Source: Leptospiraceae bacterium (GTDB taxonomy: Bacteria > Spirochaetota > Leptospiria > Turneriellales > Turneriellaceae). Taken from it: a stretch of 9,230 nucleotides of DNA. This document shows, in pieces, positions 1 through 6,767 of the stretch (positions within the stretch are counted from its first letter, which is position 1; every line of letters begins with the position of its first letter). The notes beneath the pieces were generated by a model that saw only the letters and a program-made list of their open reading frames with translations, was not told the DNA's origin and ran no database searches. The stretch is taken from the NCBI GenBank assembly GCA_016788945.1, contig JAEUSA010000388.1, forward strand, positions 1 through 9,230, in the 5' to 3' direction. Made by a program: the position numbers and the translations under genes.

Positions 1-341
1 TCGATGTTATTGCGACCGAACTACAGGGTAAGGGGACGTTCAGTTTTGGCACGGTCGTGCAAGGAGTAGATTTTCCGGGTACGCAAACGGTTTCTGCAAC
101 CGATGTGAACGGTCGAATTGACAAGAATTATGCCACAAACATTAACCTCACAGCCGTAGACACCGACTGCGTATCGGCTCCCGGCTGTACACTAACGGGT
201 GGTGGTGCAGTGGCACCTTCAGGCGGAGTATCATCTTGGCCGGCGCTAAGTTGTACCCCTGCCGTAGTGACTATCAAGATGCGCGCTACCTCGGGTCTGC
301 TCACGGCCTTGTGTACTGCTGGGATTCAGATTACAAATTGA
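1..341 (+). CDS. C-terminal end of a secreted/surface protein (5' end outside window)
   Basis: The reading frame is open from the window edge (first whole codon at position 3) to a TGA at 339-341, so this is the last 112 residues of a longer protein. A GTG at 57 is in frame, but it has no special claim to be the start because the open frame continues upstream of it. The visible part is rich in Thr, Ser, Gly, Val and Ala, with alternating polar and hydrophobic stretches as in beta-sandwich domains. An example is the run TQTVSATDVNGRIDKNYA, which resembles bacterial Ig-like or adhesin repeats. Four cysteines sit as two close pairs (DCVSAPGC, then LSC and ALC near the end), suggesting disulfides and therefore an exported protein. 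I do not recognise a family. The gene converges with the lipoprotein gene, their stops being 6 bp apart, with no room for a separate terminator. A surface-exposed or secreted role is inferred from composition only. Confidence 0.65.
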   Translation, partial: DVIATELQGKGTFSFGTVVQGVDFPGTQTVSATDVNGRIDKNYATNINLTAVDTDCVSAPGCTLTGGGAVAPSGGVSSWPALSCTPAVVTIKMRATSGLLTALCTAGIQITN

Positions 342-347
342 GCATTT

Positions 348-3230
348 TCACGGCATGTAGCGCATAAAGAAGCCATTATTTCCGGCTGAAGCACCGCTGA
401 ATGGGAGCCCTGGGCCAAAAAATAAAGTCTCATTATTTGCTTTATAACCAACGACCAGAATTTGGTCACCACTATCTATGATGATCTCTGCAAAGGAAGC
501 AAGAGACACGCCGCCCGCTACACCTCTGCCCCATAATGAGGTTCCAGAGCCGTCCATCTTAAGCACCAAACCATTGTAGTTTGGGGAAGGTGCCGTACCA
601 GAATAGGTAATCCCGGCGCCATAGTCGAAAGCTGCATTCCCGCGCTGATTGGCGGAAATATACAAATCGCCTGAATTGTCAATAGCGATGCTGCCTAAAC
701 TGAGGTCGGCGGGTCCTGTGGCGACAATTTTTCCCCAAAGTGTGCTACCGGCACTGTTTAGTTTGAGCAGCACACCGTTAGAACTATAATTTGCTCCGTT
801 TACGAACGATCCGGTCAATAAAACACCATTTCCATAATCGATCGTTTTGCCGCCGCATTGTGAACCTATGACGAAAATATTGTTGGTTCCATCGGCAATG
901 ACTGCTCGAAAGCTGTTATGCTGCAAGACCGATGAGGAATTTGTAACGATATTACCCATTCTTACCCACAAGGCATCGCCAGCTGCGCTATATTTCACTA
1001 CTATGCCTGATAGCCCAGAGATTGTATTGGAAATTGTTACCCCGTTCCCAAAATCGCAGTTGCCAATCGTAGAAATGTATCCAATGATGTAAATATCATT
1101 GAGCGAATCTGTAGTCAGTCCGGTTGTGTTTATAGCACAATCGGACACAAGCTGCCGGCGAATCCAGACGGGCAATCCGGTCGAATCGTATTTTGCCAAA
1201 AAAAAGCTATGCGAGGCAGTGGGCGACAGTGCTGGCAGGTTGAAGCCTTGACCGTAATCCAGATCAGCAGCCATTGAATGATCGCCCAATACAATAGTGT
1301 TATTGACATGATCATTGGCTATTGCACCAATTGAAGTGACTGCATTAGGATCAGTTGAATCTATCCTGTTGGCCCACATTGCGGTTCCCTGTGGATTGTA
1401 TTTTATGAGTGCGAAGTGATATGACTTCGTCAGGCCCGTAATCGCTACTCCTGGATCAATCGTATAGGTGTTTTGACCACCAGCGAGAGGGCCAGCAAAC
1501 CAAGTACCATGATAAATATTTCCTTGGGCATCAGCTTTAAGGTTAGCAACATTCCCATACACTATTCGACTCCAAACAGCATTGCCTAAAAAGTCATATT
1601 TCACAAGGAAGGGCTGCTCGGCCTGAGTCATGTTTGTCAGAGAAACGGTTGATCCAAATGTTGTTGTGGTACCGTATCCACCACCTACATAACCACCGAT
1701 TACATAGTTATCATGGTTATCGGGAATAATCTTGGCAAACTTTGTGTAAGCGTTGCCGCTGATGGAACCTTTAATCCATGCTAGTGAATCATTAGGTTGG
1801 ATGCGCAGTATGATCGTTGCTTCATGCCCGGCCAGTTGAGCTGTCAGTGTCGCCGATTGCGGTGTATTTGGAGCCGTATATACGCCTGACGCAGAAATGC
1901 TGCCGGCACCAACACTTGGTGAGAGGCTGAGTACTGGCAGAACGTTTGTTGAGTTTCCAAATGCATCAAAACCTAATACCGTAAAGTCGTACGAGGCAGA
2001 TGCGCCAACGTCAATTGACCCAAGAATCTTCACACCTCGGGGGCTCAGGAAAGCTATATTGTCTAAAACCCCTGCGTGGACCCGTATGTCGGCAGAGGTA
2101 ATCGAATAAGGCCCAGCATTAACGGTTAGGTTACCAATCCGGTAGTTCTGGTTATCCGTGGTTGTTCCCGTCACCTGCACAACTGAGGCGGATATTTTTA
2201 CGGCAGTGCCGATGCCATTGCTCAATGAAAACGAATCGACATCGATGTTACGCGCAGTACCCAAATCATCAATGCCGCGAACGGTAAATGATCGTTTGAA
2301 GCCTGCGGATAAATCGATGACGGCATTAGTTTGGAGTGCAATACCCGTGGCCGTTCGCGCGACAGCCAAGGTAACAGGGGCGCGGGTTCTTGGTGCCCCC
2401 AAATTATCCACGGCACTAATGTAATATTGAATGCCCGCTGTTGTTACCCGATTTGCAGGGATTTTATAGACGAATCGTGTGGCAGTATCATCGAGATAAT
2501 CTGGCGTCAGGGAGACCGCAGTGTAAGACGGCTCCCCGGGTATTCGATAATACAGTGTTGCCGATGCCACTTGGCCGAAACCAACTTGTCCGTTGACTGT
2601 CACATTCTGGAAGTCTCGAATTACAGACCGAATCTTGAGGGGTAAACCCGCCATTGGAGTTGCTGGCAGAAAGGTTGCCGCGCTGATTTGTGGTGCGCTG
2701 TTCGCCAATGCCAACCCCTGAGCGGCGATGATGTAGACCGAAAAGTGTTCGAGCTGAGCACTGACGCAATGGGTGTTCTTATTCACTGAGCCTGCTACAG
2801 ATGCATACTCACCAGTCTGTGGATCCACATAGTAGACCGCAACGGTATCCTCATGAAGATTATTCTGCACGAGCTTAGCCGGATCATAACAAGCGTTGAG
2901 TGTCACTGGTTTGTTGAATTCAAGGCCATGCCCGCCCAGTTCAATGGAACTTGCAATTGGAACGAGTTCGTTCTGAACGGGTGCCAAGCTCTTAGTCTCC
3001 ATACTTATCAATGCATCTTCTGAGAGTGCGCCAGCGGGTATCGTCAGCTGCAATTTGTTTCCCAGGCTCAGAGTCGCTCCTGCGTCAGTTGTTACTTGTG
3101 CTTCAATGCGCGTCGCATCGGCGGGGATGCGGAAATCATTTTGATTAATAACAGTAATGTTGCTTCTTTCTGAACATGAAGAGAGAAGAGTGATAGCTAC
3201 GGCAAATAGGATTCTTTTTGAATTTTGCAT
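348..3230 (-). CDS. Large lipoprotein: ZU5-like domain, Ig-like domains, seven-bladed SBBP beta-propeller
   Basis: This encodes a 960-residue exported protein. I chose the ATG at 3230 because AGGAG lies 5 nt upstream and the protein then opens with a textbook lipoprotein signal: K5-R6, a hydrophobic core, and lipobox L16-S17-S18-C19. An in-frame start at 3341 would add 37 residues before the signal peptide and is unlikely. Residues about 45-170 resemble a ZU5 domain (LTIPAGALSEDALISM core). Residues about 180-480 look like two or three Ig/Fn3-type sandwiches (YYISAVDNLG; FTVLGFDAFGN). Residues 481-960 hold seven SBBP-type propeller repeats with the pattern K-Y/L-x(3)-G-x(3)-W; the Trp residues are at 485, 553, 619, 689, 755, 832 and 900. 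Each blade also has an F/D-x-G-x-G-x-x-x-x-G strand. The final repeat stops at KYxxxG-equivalent MRYMP, so the N-terminal NDSLAW probably closes the ring. It is probably anchored in an outer or inner membrane and faces the periplasm or surface; its ligand is unknown. The gene is visibly AT-richer than its right-hand neighbours. Confidence 0.88.
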   Translation of the reverse strand: MQNSKRILFAVAITLLSSCSERSNITVINQNDFRIPADATRIEAQVTTDAGATLSLGNKLQLTIPAGALSEDALISMETKSLAPVQNELVPIASSIELGGHGLEFNKPVTLNACYDPAKLVQNNLHEDTVAVYYVDPQTGEYASVAGSVNKNTHCVSAQLEHFSVYIIAAQGLALANSAPQISAATFLPATPMAGLPLKIRSVIRDFQNVTVNGQVGFGQVASATLYYRIPGEPSYTAVSLTPDYLDDTATRFVYKIPANRVTTAGIQYYISAVDNLGAPRTRAPVTLAVARTATGIALQTNAVIDLSAGFKRSFTVRGIDDLGTARNIDVDSFSLSNGIGTAVKISASVVQVTGTTTDNQNYRIGNLTVNAGPYSITSADIRVHAGVLDNIAFLSPRGVKILGSIDVGASASYDFTVLGFDAFGNSTNVLPVLSLSPSVGAGSISASGVYTAPNTPQSATLTAQLAGHEATIILRIQPNDSLAWIKGSISGNAYTKFAKIIPDNHDNYVIGGYVGGGYGTTTTFGSTVSLTNMTQAEQPFLVKYDFLGNAVWSRIVYGNVANLKADAQGNIYHGTWFAGPLAGGQNTYTIDPGVAITGLTKSYHFALIKYNPQGTAMWANRIDSTDPNAVTSIGAIANDHVNNTIVLGDHSMAADLDYGQGFNLPALSPTASHSFFLAKYDSTGLPVWIRRQLVSDCAINTTGLTTDSLNDIYIIGYISTIGNCDFGNGVTISNTISGLSGIVVKYSAAGDALWVRMGNIVTNSSSVLQHNSFRAVIADGTNNIFVIGSQCGGKTIDYGNGVLLTGSFVNGANYSSNGVLLKLNSAGSTLWGKIVATGPADLSLGSIAIDNSGDLYISANQRGNAAFDYGAGITYSGTAPSPNYNGLVLKMDGSGTSLWGRGVAGGVSLASFAEIIIDSGDQILVVGYKANNETLFFGPGLPFSGASAGNNGFFMRYMP

Positions 3231-3379
3231 GTGGACTCCTGATTTGATAGATTTTTTTGGCAGCGCACAATTTGTCGACCTACCGTCACGCACTTTGTTG
3301 GCCCGCGCAGAGCATCCCAATAAGAGCGTAGAAAAAGTCAATGCACTGGAAAGGCTGTATCTTATTCGCCTTGTGGCCC
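3231..3379. other. Divergent intergenic region between lipoprotein and epimerase genes
   Basis: This 149-bp gap must carry the promoters of both divergent genes. It is uneven in composition, with T-rich stretches near the lipoprotein start and GC-rich stretches in the middle. I tested several TTGxxx-like hexamers on both strands (for example TTGATA near 3243 and TTGGCC near 3298, plus strand) and none has a good -10 partner at 16-18 bp. No operator palindrome was seen. Only the ribosome binding site of the lipoprotein gene is clear. Confidence 0.5.
3236..3240 (-). promoter_or_regulatory. Shine-Dalgarno site of the lipoprotein gene
   Basis: AGGAG on the minus strand is followed by 5 nt (TCCAC) and the ATG at 3230-3228. 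It decides between this start and the longer in-frame option at 3341, and only the shorter protein begins with a lipoprotein signal peptide. Confidence 0.8.
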
Positions 3380-4309
3380 ATGAAAATCCTCATCCCCGGC
3401 GGTGGTGGTCAGTTGGGCCAGTTGCTGCGCGCGGAGTTCAAGCGCACGGGCGATGAAGTCATCGTGCTCACGCGCCAGCCAAAACAGCCGGGCGAAATTT
3501 TCTGGGATGGCAAGACACCCGGCGACTGGGCGAGCGAGGTCGACGGCTGCGATGTGGTGATCAACCTCGCAGGCCGCACAGTCAATTGCCGCTACACCAA
3601 AGAGAATCTGCAACAAATGATGGATTCGCGCGTCGACTCGACGCGCGTTGTTGGTGAAGCAATCAGGCTCGCTAAAAATCCCCCTCGGCTCTGGCTGCAG
3701 ATGAGCACTGCCACCATCTACGCTGATCGGTATGATGCTGCCAACGACGAGTTGACTGGCATCATCGGCGGAAGCGAACCGGGTGTGCCGGGCTATTGGG
3801 CTTACAGCGTCGAGATTGCGAAGGCTTGGGAACGCGAGCAGGAATCAGCGCAGACAGCGCAGACGCGCAAAGTCGCGATGCGCACCGCCATGGTAATGGC
3901 GCCAGGAAAGGGTGGTGTGTTTCAAGTGCTACACAACATGACGCGTGCGGGTCTCGGTGGTTCGATCGGTGGCGGGAAACAGTTCGTCTCATGGATTCAT
4001 TACGCAGACTTCTGCAAGGCCGTTCGCTTTGTGATCGGGCATGGCGAGCTCAGCGGCGCGATCAATTTCACCTCGCCCAACCCATTGCCCCAGGCGGATT
4101 TCATGCGTGCTCTGCGCCGCGCGTCGCATATGCCGATTGGCCTGCCGGCCACGAAATGGATGGCCGAGATTGGGGCATTCATCTTGCGCACAGATACAGA
4201 ACTGTTACTCAAGAGCCGGCGGGTGGTGCCCACGCGGTTGATTGAAGCCGGCTTTACGTTTCAATTCCAGAACTGGGCTGAAGCTGCGGTCGATCTCGTC
4301 GCGAGGTAG
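3380..4309 (+). CDS. TIGR01777/DUF1731-type NAD(P)-dependent epimerase family protein (atypical SDR)
   Basis: The protein has 309 residues, normal for this family (YfcH and SDR39U1 are relatives). The start at 3380 places the Rossmann nucleotide-binding motif directly after the first strand (MKILIPGGGGQLG, residues 1-13). The in-frame ATG at 3341 would add 13 residues that match nothing. Other family marks are NLAG at 62-65, SRVDSTR at 83-89, MSTATIY at 108-114, the KAWERE helix at 148-153, and a C-terminal DUF1731 region about 255-305 (RVVPTRLIEAGF at 281-292). In the usual SDR active site YxxxK, K148 is present but the position four before it is Val, not Tyr, which fits the atypical subgroup. 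The substrate is not known for the family; a cytoplasmic sugar-nucleotide or other NAD(P)-linked reaction is only presumed. No strong Shine-Dalgarno sequence precedes the start. It converges with the ceramidase-like gene (22-bp gap). Confidence 0.87.
   Translation: MKILIPGGGGQLGQLLRAEFKRTGDEVIVLTRQPKQPGEIFWDGKTPGDWASEVDGCDVVINLAGRTVNCRYTKENLQQMMDSRVDSTRVVGEAIRLAKNPPRLWLQMSTATIYADRYDAANDELTGIIGGSEPGVPGYWAYSVEIAKAWEREQESAQTAQTRKVAMRTAMVMAPGKGGVFQVLHNMTRAGLGGSIGGGKQFVSWIHYADFCKAVRFVIGHGELSGAINFTSPNPLPQADFMRALRRASHMPIGLPATKWMAEIGAFILRTDTELLLKSRRVVPTRLIEAGFTFQFQNWAEAAVDLVAR
3627..3647. repeat. Perfect 21-bp palindrome inside the epimerase gene
   Basis: The arms CGCGCGTCGA (3627-3636) and TCGACGCGCG (3638-3647) are exact reverse complements around a single C at 3637. 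They encode the family-conserved SRVDSTR segment, so protein constraint (two Ser-Arg/Thr-Arg units) explains part of the symmetry. The codon choice makes it exact. A regulatory role is not shown. Confidence 0.7.
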
Positions 4310-4331
4310 CCGACGGTCATTTCTGCCGCAC

Positions 4332-5084
4332 TTAGGTTTTGGAGGCCCTGGCTGGCCCACCCGATTCCGAGCGAAAGAACAAATACACAAACAGAGTCGC
4401 GAGCGCCGCAAGGATATGCCACACGGCGTGGCCTTGCAGCCAGCTGCCGGGTGTGCATAGTTTGAGCTGTTTGTCGAGAATCCAGAATGTCGAACCGGAA
4501 TAGTATGATATGATCGCGAGAATAATGAACTTGCCCTGAACTTTGGTCTTTAGTTTTCGTTGCGTCAAAATAACAAAGACGACAAAAATCAGAATGAGCA
4601 CGCCGAATAAAGCGTCGTTAAGCTGCGGGGCAAAATACATGAGAATCGTAAAAAACGTGACGAACGCCACATAGAGCAGCAACAACGTTCGCGTTGTTAG
4701 GGGACGCAGGCGGGAATAATTGTAGAGGTATAACACGGTAGCGAGAAAATACATGCCGATCAGGTCTACCCATTGGCCAATGTGTGTCAATGAGGCATGA
4801 AAGAACATCGAACCCAAGCCGGTCAGCGTTAAGCCAAAAGCGTAGAGGCGCGAATATGAAGTATTCGCAGTCAGCAGATTTTGGTCTGACTTGCGCCGCG
4901 ACAGCCAGAGCACAACGGCTGCGACAGCAAACATCGAAAAATTCGACCAGACATTCGCAGGCTGGCGCAGCAGTGAATCCCAGTGAACGGCTTCGCACCA
5001 ACAATTGGGCATGCAGTGCGCGGGCTGCATTTGGTTCCAGAACATCGTTGGAATTGACGGTATTGTAAAATGCCTGTCAATCAT
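4332..5084 (-). CDS. Ceramidase-family (CREST) integral membrane hydrolase
   Basis: This encodes 250 residues with about seven hydrophobic helices (roughly 48-62, 80-97, 105-122, 133-151, 158-175, 186-203 and 219-237). Family signatures are CEAVHWDSLLRQPANVWSN at 30-48, GLGSMFFHASLT at 89-100 and GHAVWHILAALA at 218-229. The putative zinc/catalytic set is complete: S92, H96, D107, H219 and H223. The S-to-H (4), H-to-D (11) and H-to-H (4) spacings equal those of human alkaline ceramidase ACER3. Members cleave an amide such as that of ceramide within the membrane; the bacterial substrate is unknown. The N-terminal calcium-site acidic residues of ACER3 look only partly kept (W29 and E31 present). 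The start is uncertain: M1 at 5084 or M14 at 5045, neither with a good ribosome site, and the hydrolase core is unaffected. It is divergent from the discoidin/SH3 gene and convergent with the epimerase. Confidence 0.83.
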   Translation of the reverse strand: MIDRHFTIPSIPTMFWNQMQPAHCMPNCWCEAVHWDSLLRQPANVWSNFSMFAVAAVVLWLSRRKSDQNLLTANTSYSRLYAFGLTLTGLGSMFFHASLTHIGQWVDLIGMYFLATVLYLYNYSRLRPLTTRTLLLLYVAFVTFFTILMYFAPQLNDALFGVLILIFVVFVILTQRKLKTKVQGKFIILAIISYYSGSTFWILDKQLKLCTPGSWLQGHAVWHILAALATLFVYLFFRSESGGPARASKT

Positions 5085-5174
5085 ATAAGCGATGAAATGC
5101 GGTCGGTAACAATGTGAGCTGCATCAGCCAGCGAATCTCCTTGACGCTGCCATACCCGCGGGCTACGTTGAGAG
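5085..5174. promoter_or_regulatory. Divergent promoter region with a candidate sigma-70-like promoter on +
   Basis: This 90-bp gap separates the divergent ceramidase-like and discoidin/SH3 genes. On the plus strand, TTGACG (5141-5146) is followed after 17 bp by TACGTT (5164-5169), a good -35 with a weak -10. Transcription from it would begin close to the ATG at 5175, implying a leaderless or nearly leaderless message. On the minus strand no convincing promoter was seen. A TATGAT (minus strand) spans the start of the ceramidase gene and would fit only its downstream start at 5045. Confidence 0.3.
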
Positions 5175-6173
5175 ATGCGTCTACCGTTTGCCCCACCTAA
5201 GTACTGCCTGATTTTTCTCGCCGCCTTAATGCTCCATTGCAAAGCACGCGCTTCTGCGCAAACGACGATTACCGCAATTAGCGCCAGCAGTACCCTGCCG
5301 CCCAGCATGAATTATACCTATTCGGCTTACCAGGCCATCGACGGAAAGAAAGAAACCAGCTGGGTCGAGGGCGCCAAAGGCGATGGTATCGGCGAGTGGC
5401 TCACCATCAAGCTGAACCAGCCGCTGCAGCTCAGCCAATTTACCATCATCAACGGTTTCGGTGTGCAAAAATATTGGGCTACCAACAACCGCGTGCGCGA
5501 ATTAGGTGTTAGCGCCGGTGGCAATGAAGTCAAAGTTACGCTCCAAGACAGCGCCGCTGCCCAAGTGGTGCGTTTACCGCACCCTTTGCAGGGGGCAGAA
5601 TTTAAATTTCGGATTCTCTCAGTCTACCGAGGTACACGGGACCGCGATACGGCGATTGCAGAGATATCGTTGCCGCAGGTTGTTTCCGAAGTTCAGGGAA
5701 TTCCCGAAGAAAAGCCGCAGCCGCGGATAGTTTGTGATGTACCTGCCGGCATTACTGCATTACCTGTGGATCTCTACGAATCTCCCGGCGGCCGTGTCAT
5801 TCAGACTTTGCCGAAGCTCGAAGAGTTTGATTATTACAACGTCCGTGTGGTGGCCCAAAAAGGAAACATGGTTGAGATCGAAGGAATAACCAGCGGCTCG
5901 AAGAAAATTCATGGGACAGGCTGGGTTTACAGTTCATTCGTGGTTACTGGCATGCAGGATAGCAGCTCGATAAAATTCCGTGACGCACCTGATTTTGACG
6001 CCCGGGTAAGCAGCCGGTATCCCACCGGGCCAGGCGAAGGTGCGTCAGTAAGCGTCGAGAAGTGTCAGGGCGGCTGGATTTACGCAGACTACAAGGGGCA
6101 CAGTGGCTGGATCAGCCCGAAGTATATTTGCGCGGCGCTTGAAACCAATTGCATTGGTGCCGGTGAACGTTGA
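5175..6173 (+). CDS. Secreted discoidin/NADase-type glycan-binding-like domain plus SH3-like modules
   Basis: The protein has 332 residues. Residues 1-28 form a signal peptide (hydrophobic YCLIFLAALML, then ARASA before Q29, an AxA-type cleavage site). C22 follows LMLH, which is a poor lipobox, so secretion rather than lipidation is favoured. Residues about 32-168 form a beta-sandwich like the discoidin/NADase-type glycan-binding domain common in Leptospiraceae: AYQAIDGKKETSW at 51-63, DGIGEWLTI at 70-78, INGFGVQK at 92-99, and a final AIAEISLPQV strand. Residues about 186-258 look like one bacterial SH3-type domain (YESPGGRVIQTLPKLEEF, GTGWVYSSFV) and about 262-320 like a second (IKFRDAPDFDA, GGWIYADYKGHSGWISPKYI). 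Such modules bind glycan or peptidoglycan ligands, so an envelope-binding role is likely, but no catalytic site is visible. The start keeps the signal peptide whole. Only GAGAG, directly against the ATG, resembles a ribosome site. The cyclophilin gene follows after 38 bp and could be co-transcribed. Confidence 0.82.
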   Translation: MRLPFAPPKYCLIFLAALMLHCKARASAQTTITAISASSTLPPSMNYTYSAYQAIDGKKETSWVEGAKGDGIGEWLTIKLNQPLQLSQFTIINGFGVQKYWATNNRVRELGVSAGGNEVKVTLQDSAAAQVVRLPHPLQGAEFKFRILSVYRGTRDRDTAIAEISLPQVVSEVQGIPEEKPQPRIVCDVPAGITALPVDLYESPGGRVIQTLPKLEEFDYYNVRVVAQKGNMVEIEGITSGSKKIHGTGWVYSSFVVTGMQDSSSIKFRDAPDFDARVSSRYPTGPGEGASVSVEKCQGGWIYADYKGHSGWISPKYICAALETNCIGAGER

Positions 6174-6211
6174 AGTCCTTGCCGCGCCGACTCAAAGTCA
6201 GGCTTTAACTC

Positions 6212-6649
6212 ATGGCAGAAATCGTGATCGAAACCAGCAAGGGAAAAATGACCTTTGAGCTTTACGATAAAGAAGCCCCGGCGACGGTCGCCAACTTCAT
6301 CAAACTCGCGAACGAGAAATTCTACGACGGGCTCGCATTCCATCGCGTAATCGCCAATTTCATGGTACAGGGAGGCTGCCCCAATTCACGCGATGGTGCA
6401 TCCGGTATTCCGGGCACGGGCGGTCCCGGATATAAAATCAAATGCGAAATCAACGAGAATAAGCACTTGGCGGGTAGTCTTTCGATGGCGCATGCCGGCA
6501 AAGATACGGGCGGCAGTCAGTTTTTCATTTGCCATAAACCACAACCGCATCTCGACGGCGTTCACACAGTTTTCGGACGTACGCACGACATGGATGTTGT
6601 CAATGCGATACGCAAGGACGATAAGATTATTTCAGTTACCGTGGTCTGA
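6212..6649 (+). CDS. Cyclophilin-type peptidyl-prolyl cis-trans isomerase
   Basis: The protein has 145 residues, a minimal single-domain cyclophilin with no signal peptide, so it is probably cytoplasmic. It speeds cis-trans rotation of Xaa-Pro bonds during protein folding. The active site is nearly complete by alignment with human CypA: FHR with catalytic R45 (R55), F50 (F60), M51 (M61), Q53 (Q63), A93 (A101), F105 in GSQFFI (F113), L114 (L122) and H118 (H126). The cyclosporin-contact Trp121 is replaced by H113, as is common in bacterial members with weak cyclosporin binding. The ATG at 6212 begins the first beta-strand directly ([18 protein letters not shown]). A modest AGG lies 9 nt upstream. 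It converges with the acyl-CoA ligase gene across an 87-bp gap. It is a ppiB-like protein, but I give no symbol because several paralogues share this length. Confidence 0.93.
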   Translation: MAEIVIETSKGKMTFELYDKEAPATVANFIKLANEKFYDGLAFHRVIANFMVQGGCPNSRDGASGIPGTGGPGYKIKCEINENKHLAGSLSMAHAGKDTGGSQFFICHKPQPHLDGVHTVFGRTHDMDVVNAIRKDDKIISVTVV

Positions 6650-6736
6650 AGGTTAATCCTCGAAATACATCTCTATCAACCCCTTCACTTTGACTGTGAT
6701 TTCGCAGCGCGGGCAGTAACTTCCTTAATGTTCCAG
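6650..6736. other. Convergent gap between cyclophilin and acyl-CoA ligase genes
   Basis: This 87-bp region lies between two stop codons. The only hairpin I see is a short TCAC/GTGA stem (loop TTTGACT, around 6687-6701) with no following T-tract, so it is not a credible intrinsic terminator. It contains one copy of an imperfect 13-bp repeat whose partner lies in the last codons of the ligase gene. Confidence 0.4.
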
Positions 6737-6767
6737 CTATTTCTCCCGCAATTCCTTCCTTAATATT
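6720..6767. repeat. Imperfect direct repeat at the 3' end of the ligase gene
   Basis: CTTCCTTAATGTT (6720-6732) and CTTCCTTAATATT (6755-6767) differ at one base and are 35 bp apart. Weaker similarity extends beyond them on the left (coordinate) side. One copy is inside the ligase coding end and the other is just past its stop. The spacing is not a multiple of three, so it is not an in-frame duplication. Confidence 0.45.

Noticed and set aside
3231..3341. N-terminal extension of the lipoprotein to 3341
   Set aside because: The extension would place 37 residues before the signal peptide and ignore the AGGAG site. The start at 3230 gives a canonical lipobox.
3796..4245. 149-codon open frame on + inside the epimerase gene in another frame
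   Set aside because: It overlaps the TIGR01777 frame fully, and its composition (Arg, Ala, His, Cys) is typical of out-of-frame GC-rich DNA.
4309..4360. Bidirectional terminator between epimerase and ceramidase genes
   Set aside because: GGCC-rich short repeats are present but no stable stem with a flanking T-tract could be drawn.
5194..5243. Lipobox reading of LMLHC in the discoidin/SH3 protein
   Set aside because: His at position -1 is not accepted in known lipoboxes, and an ARASA cleavage site follows, so a standard signal peptide fits better.
6687..6701. Possible terminator hairpin between cyclophilin and ligase
   Set aside because: The stem is only 4 bp (TCAC/GTGA) and no T-run follows.
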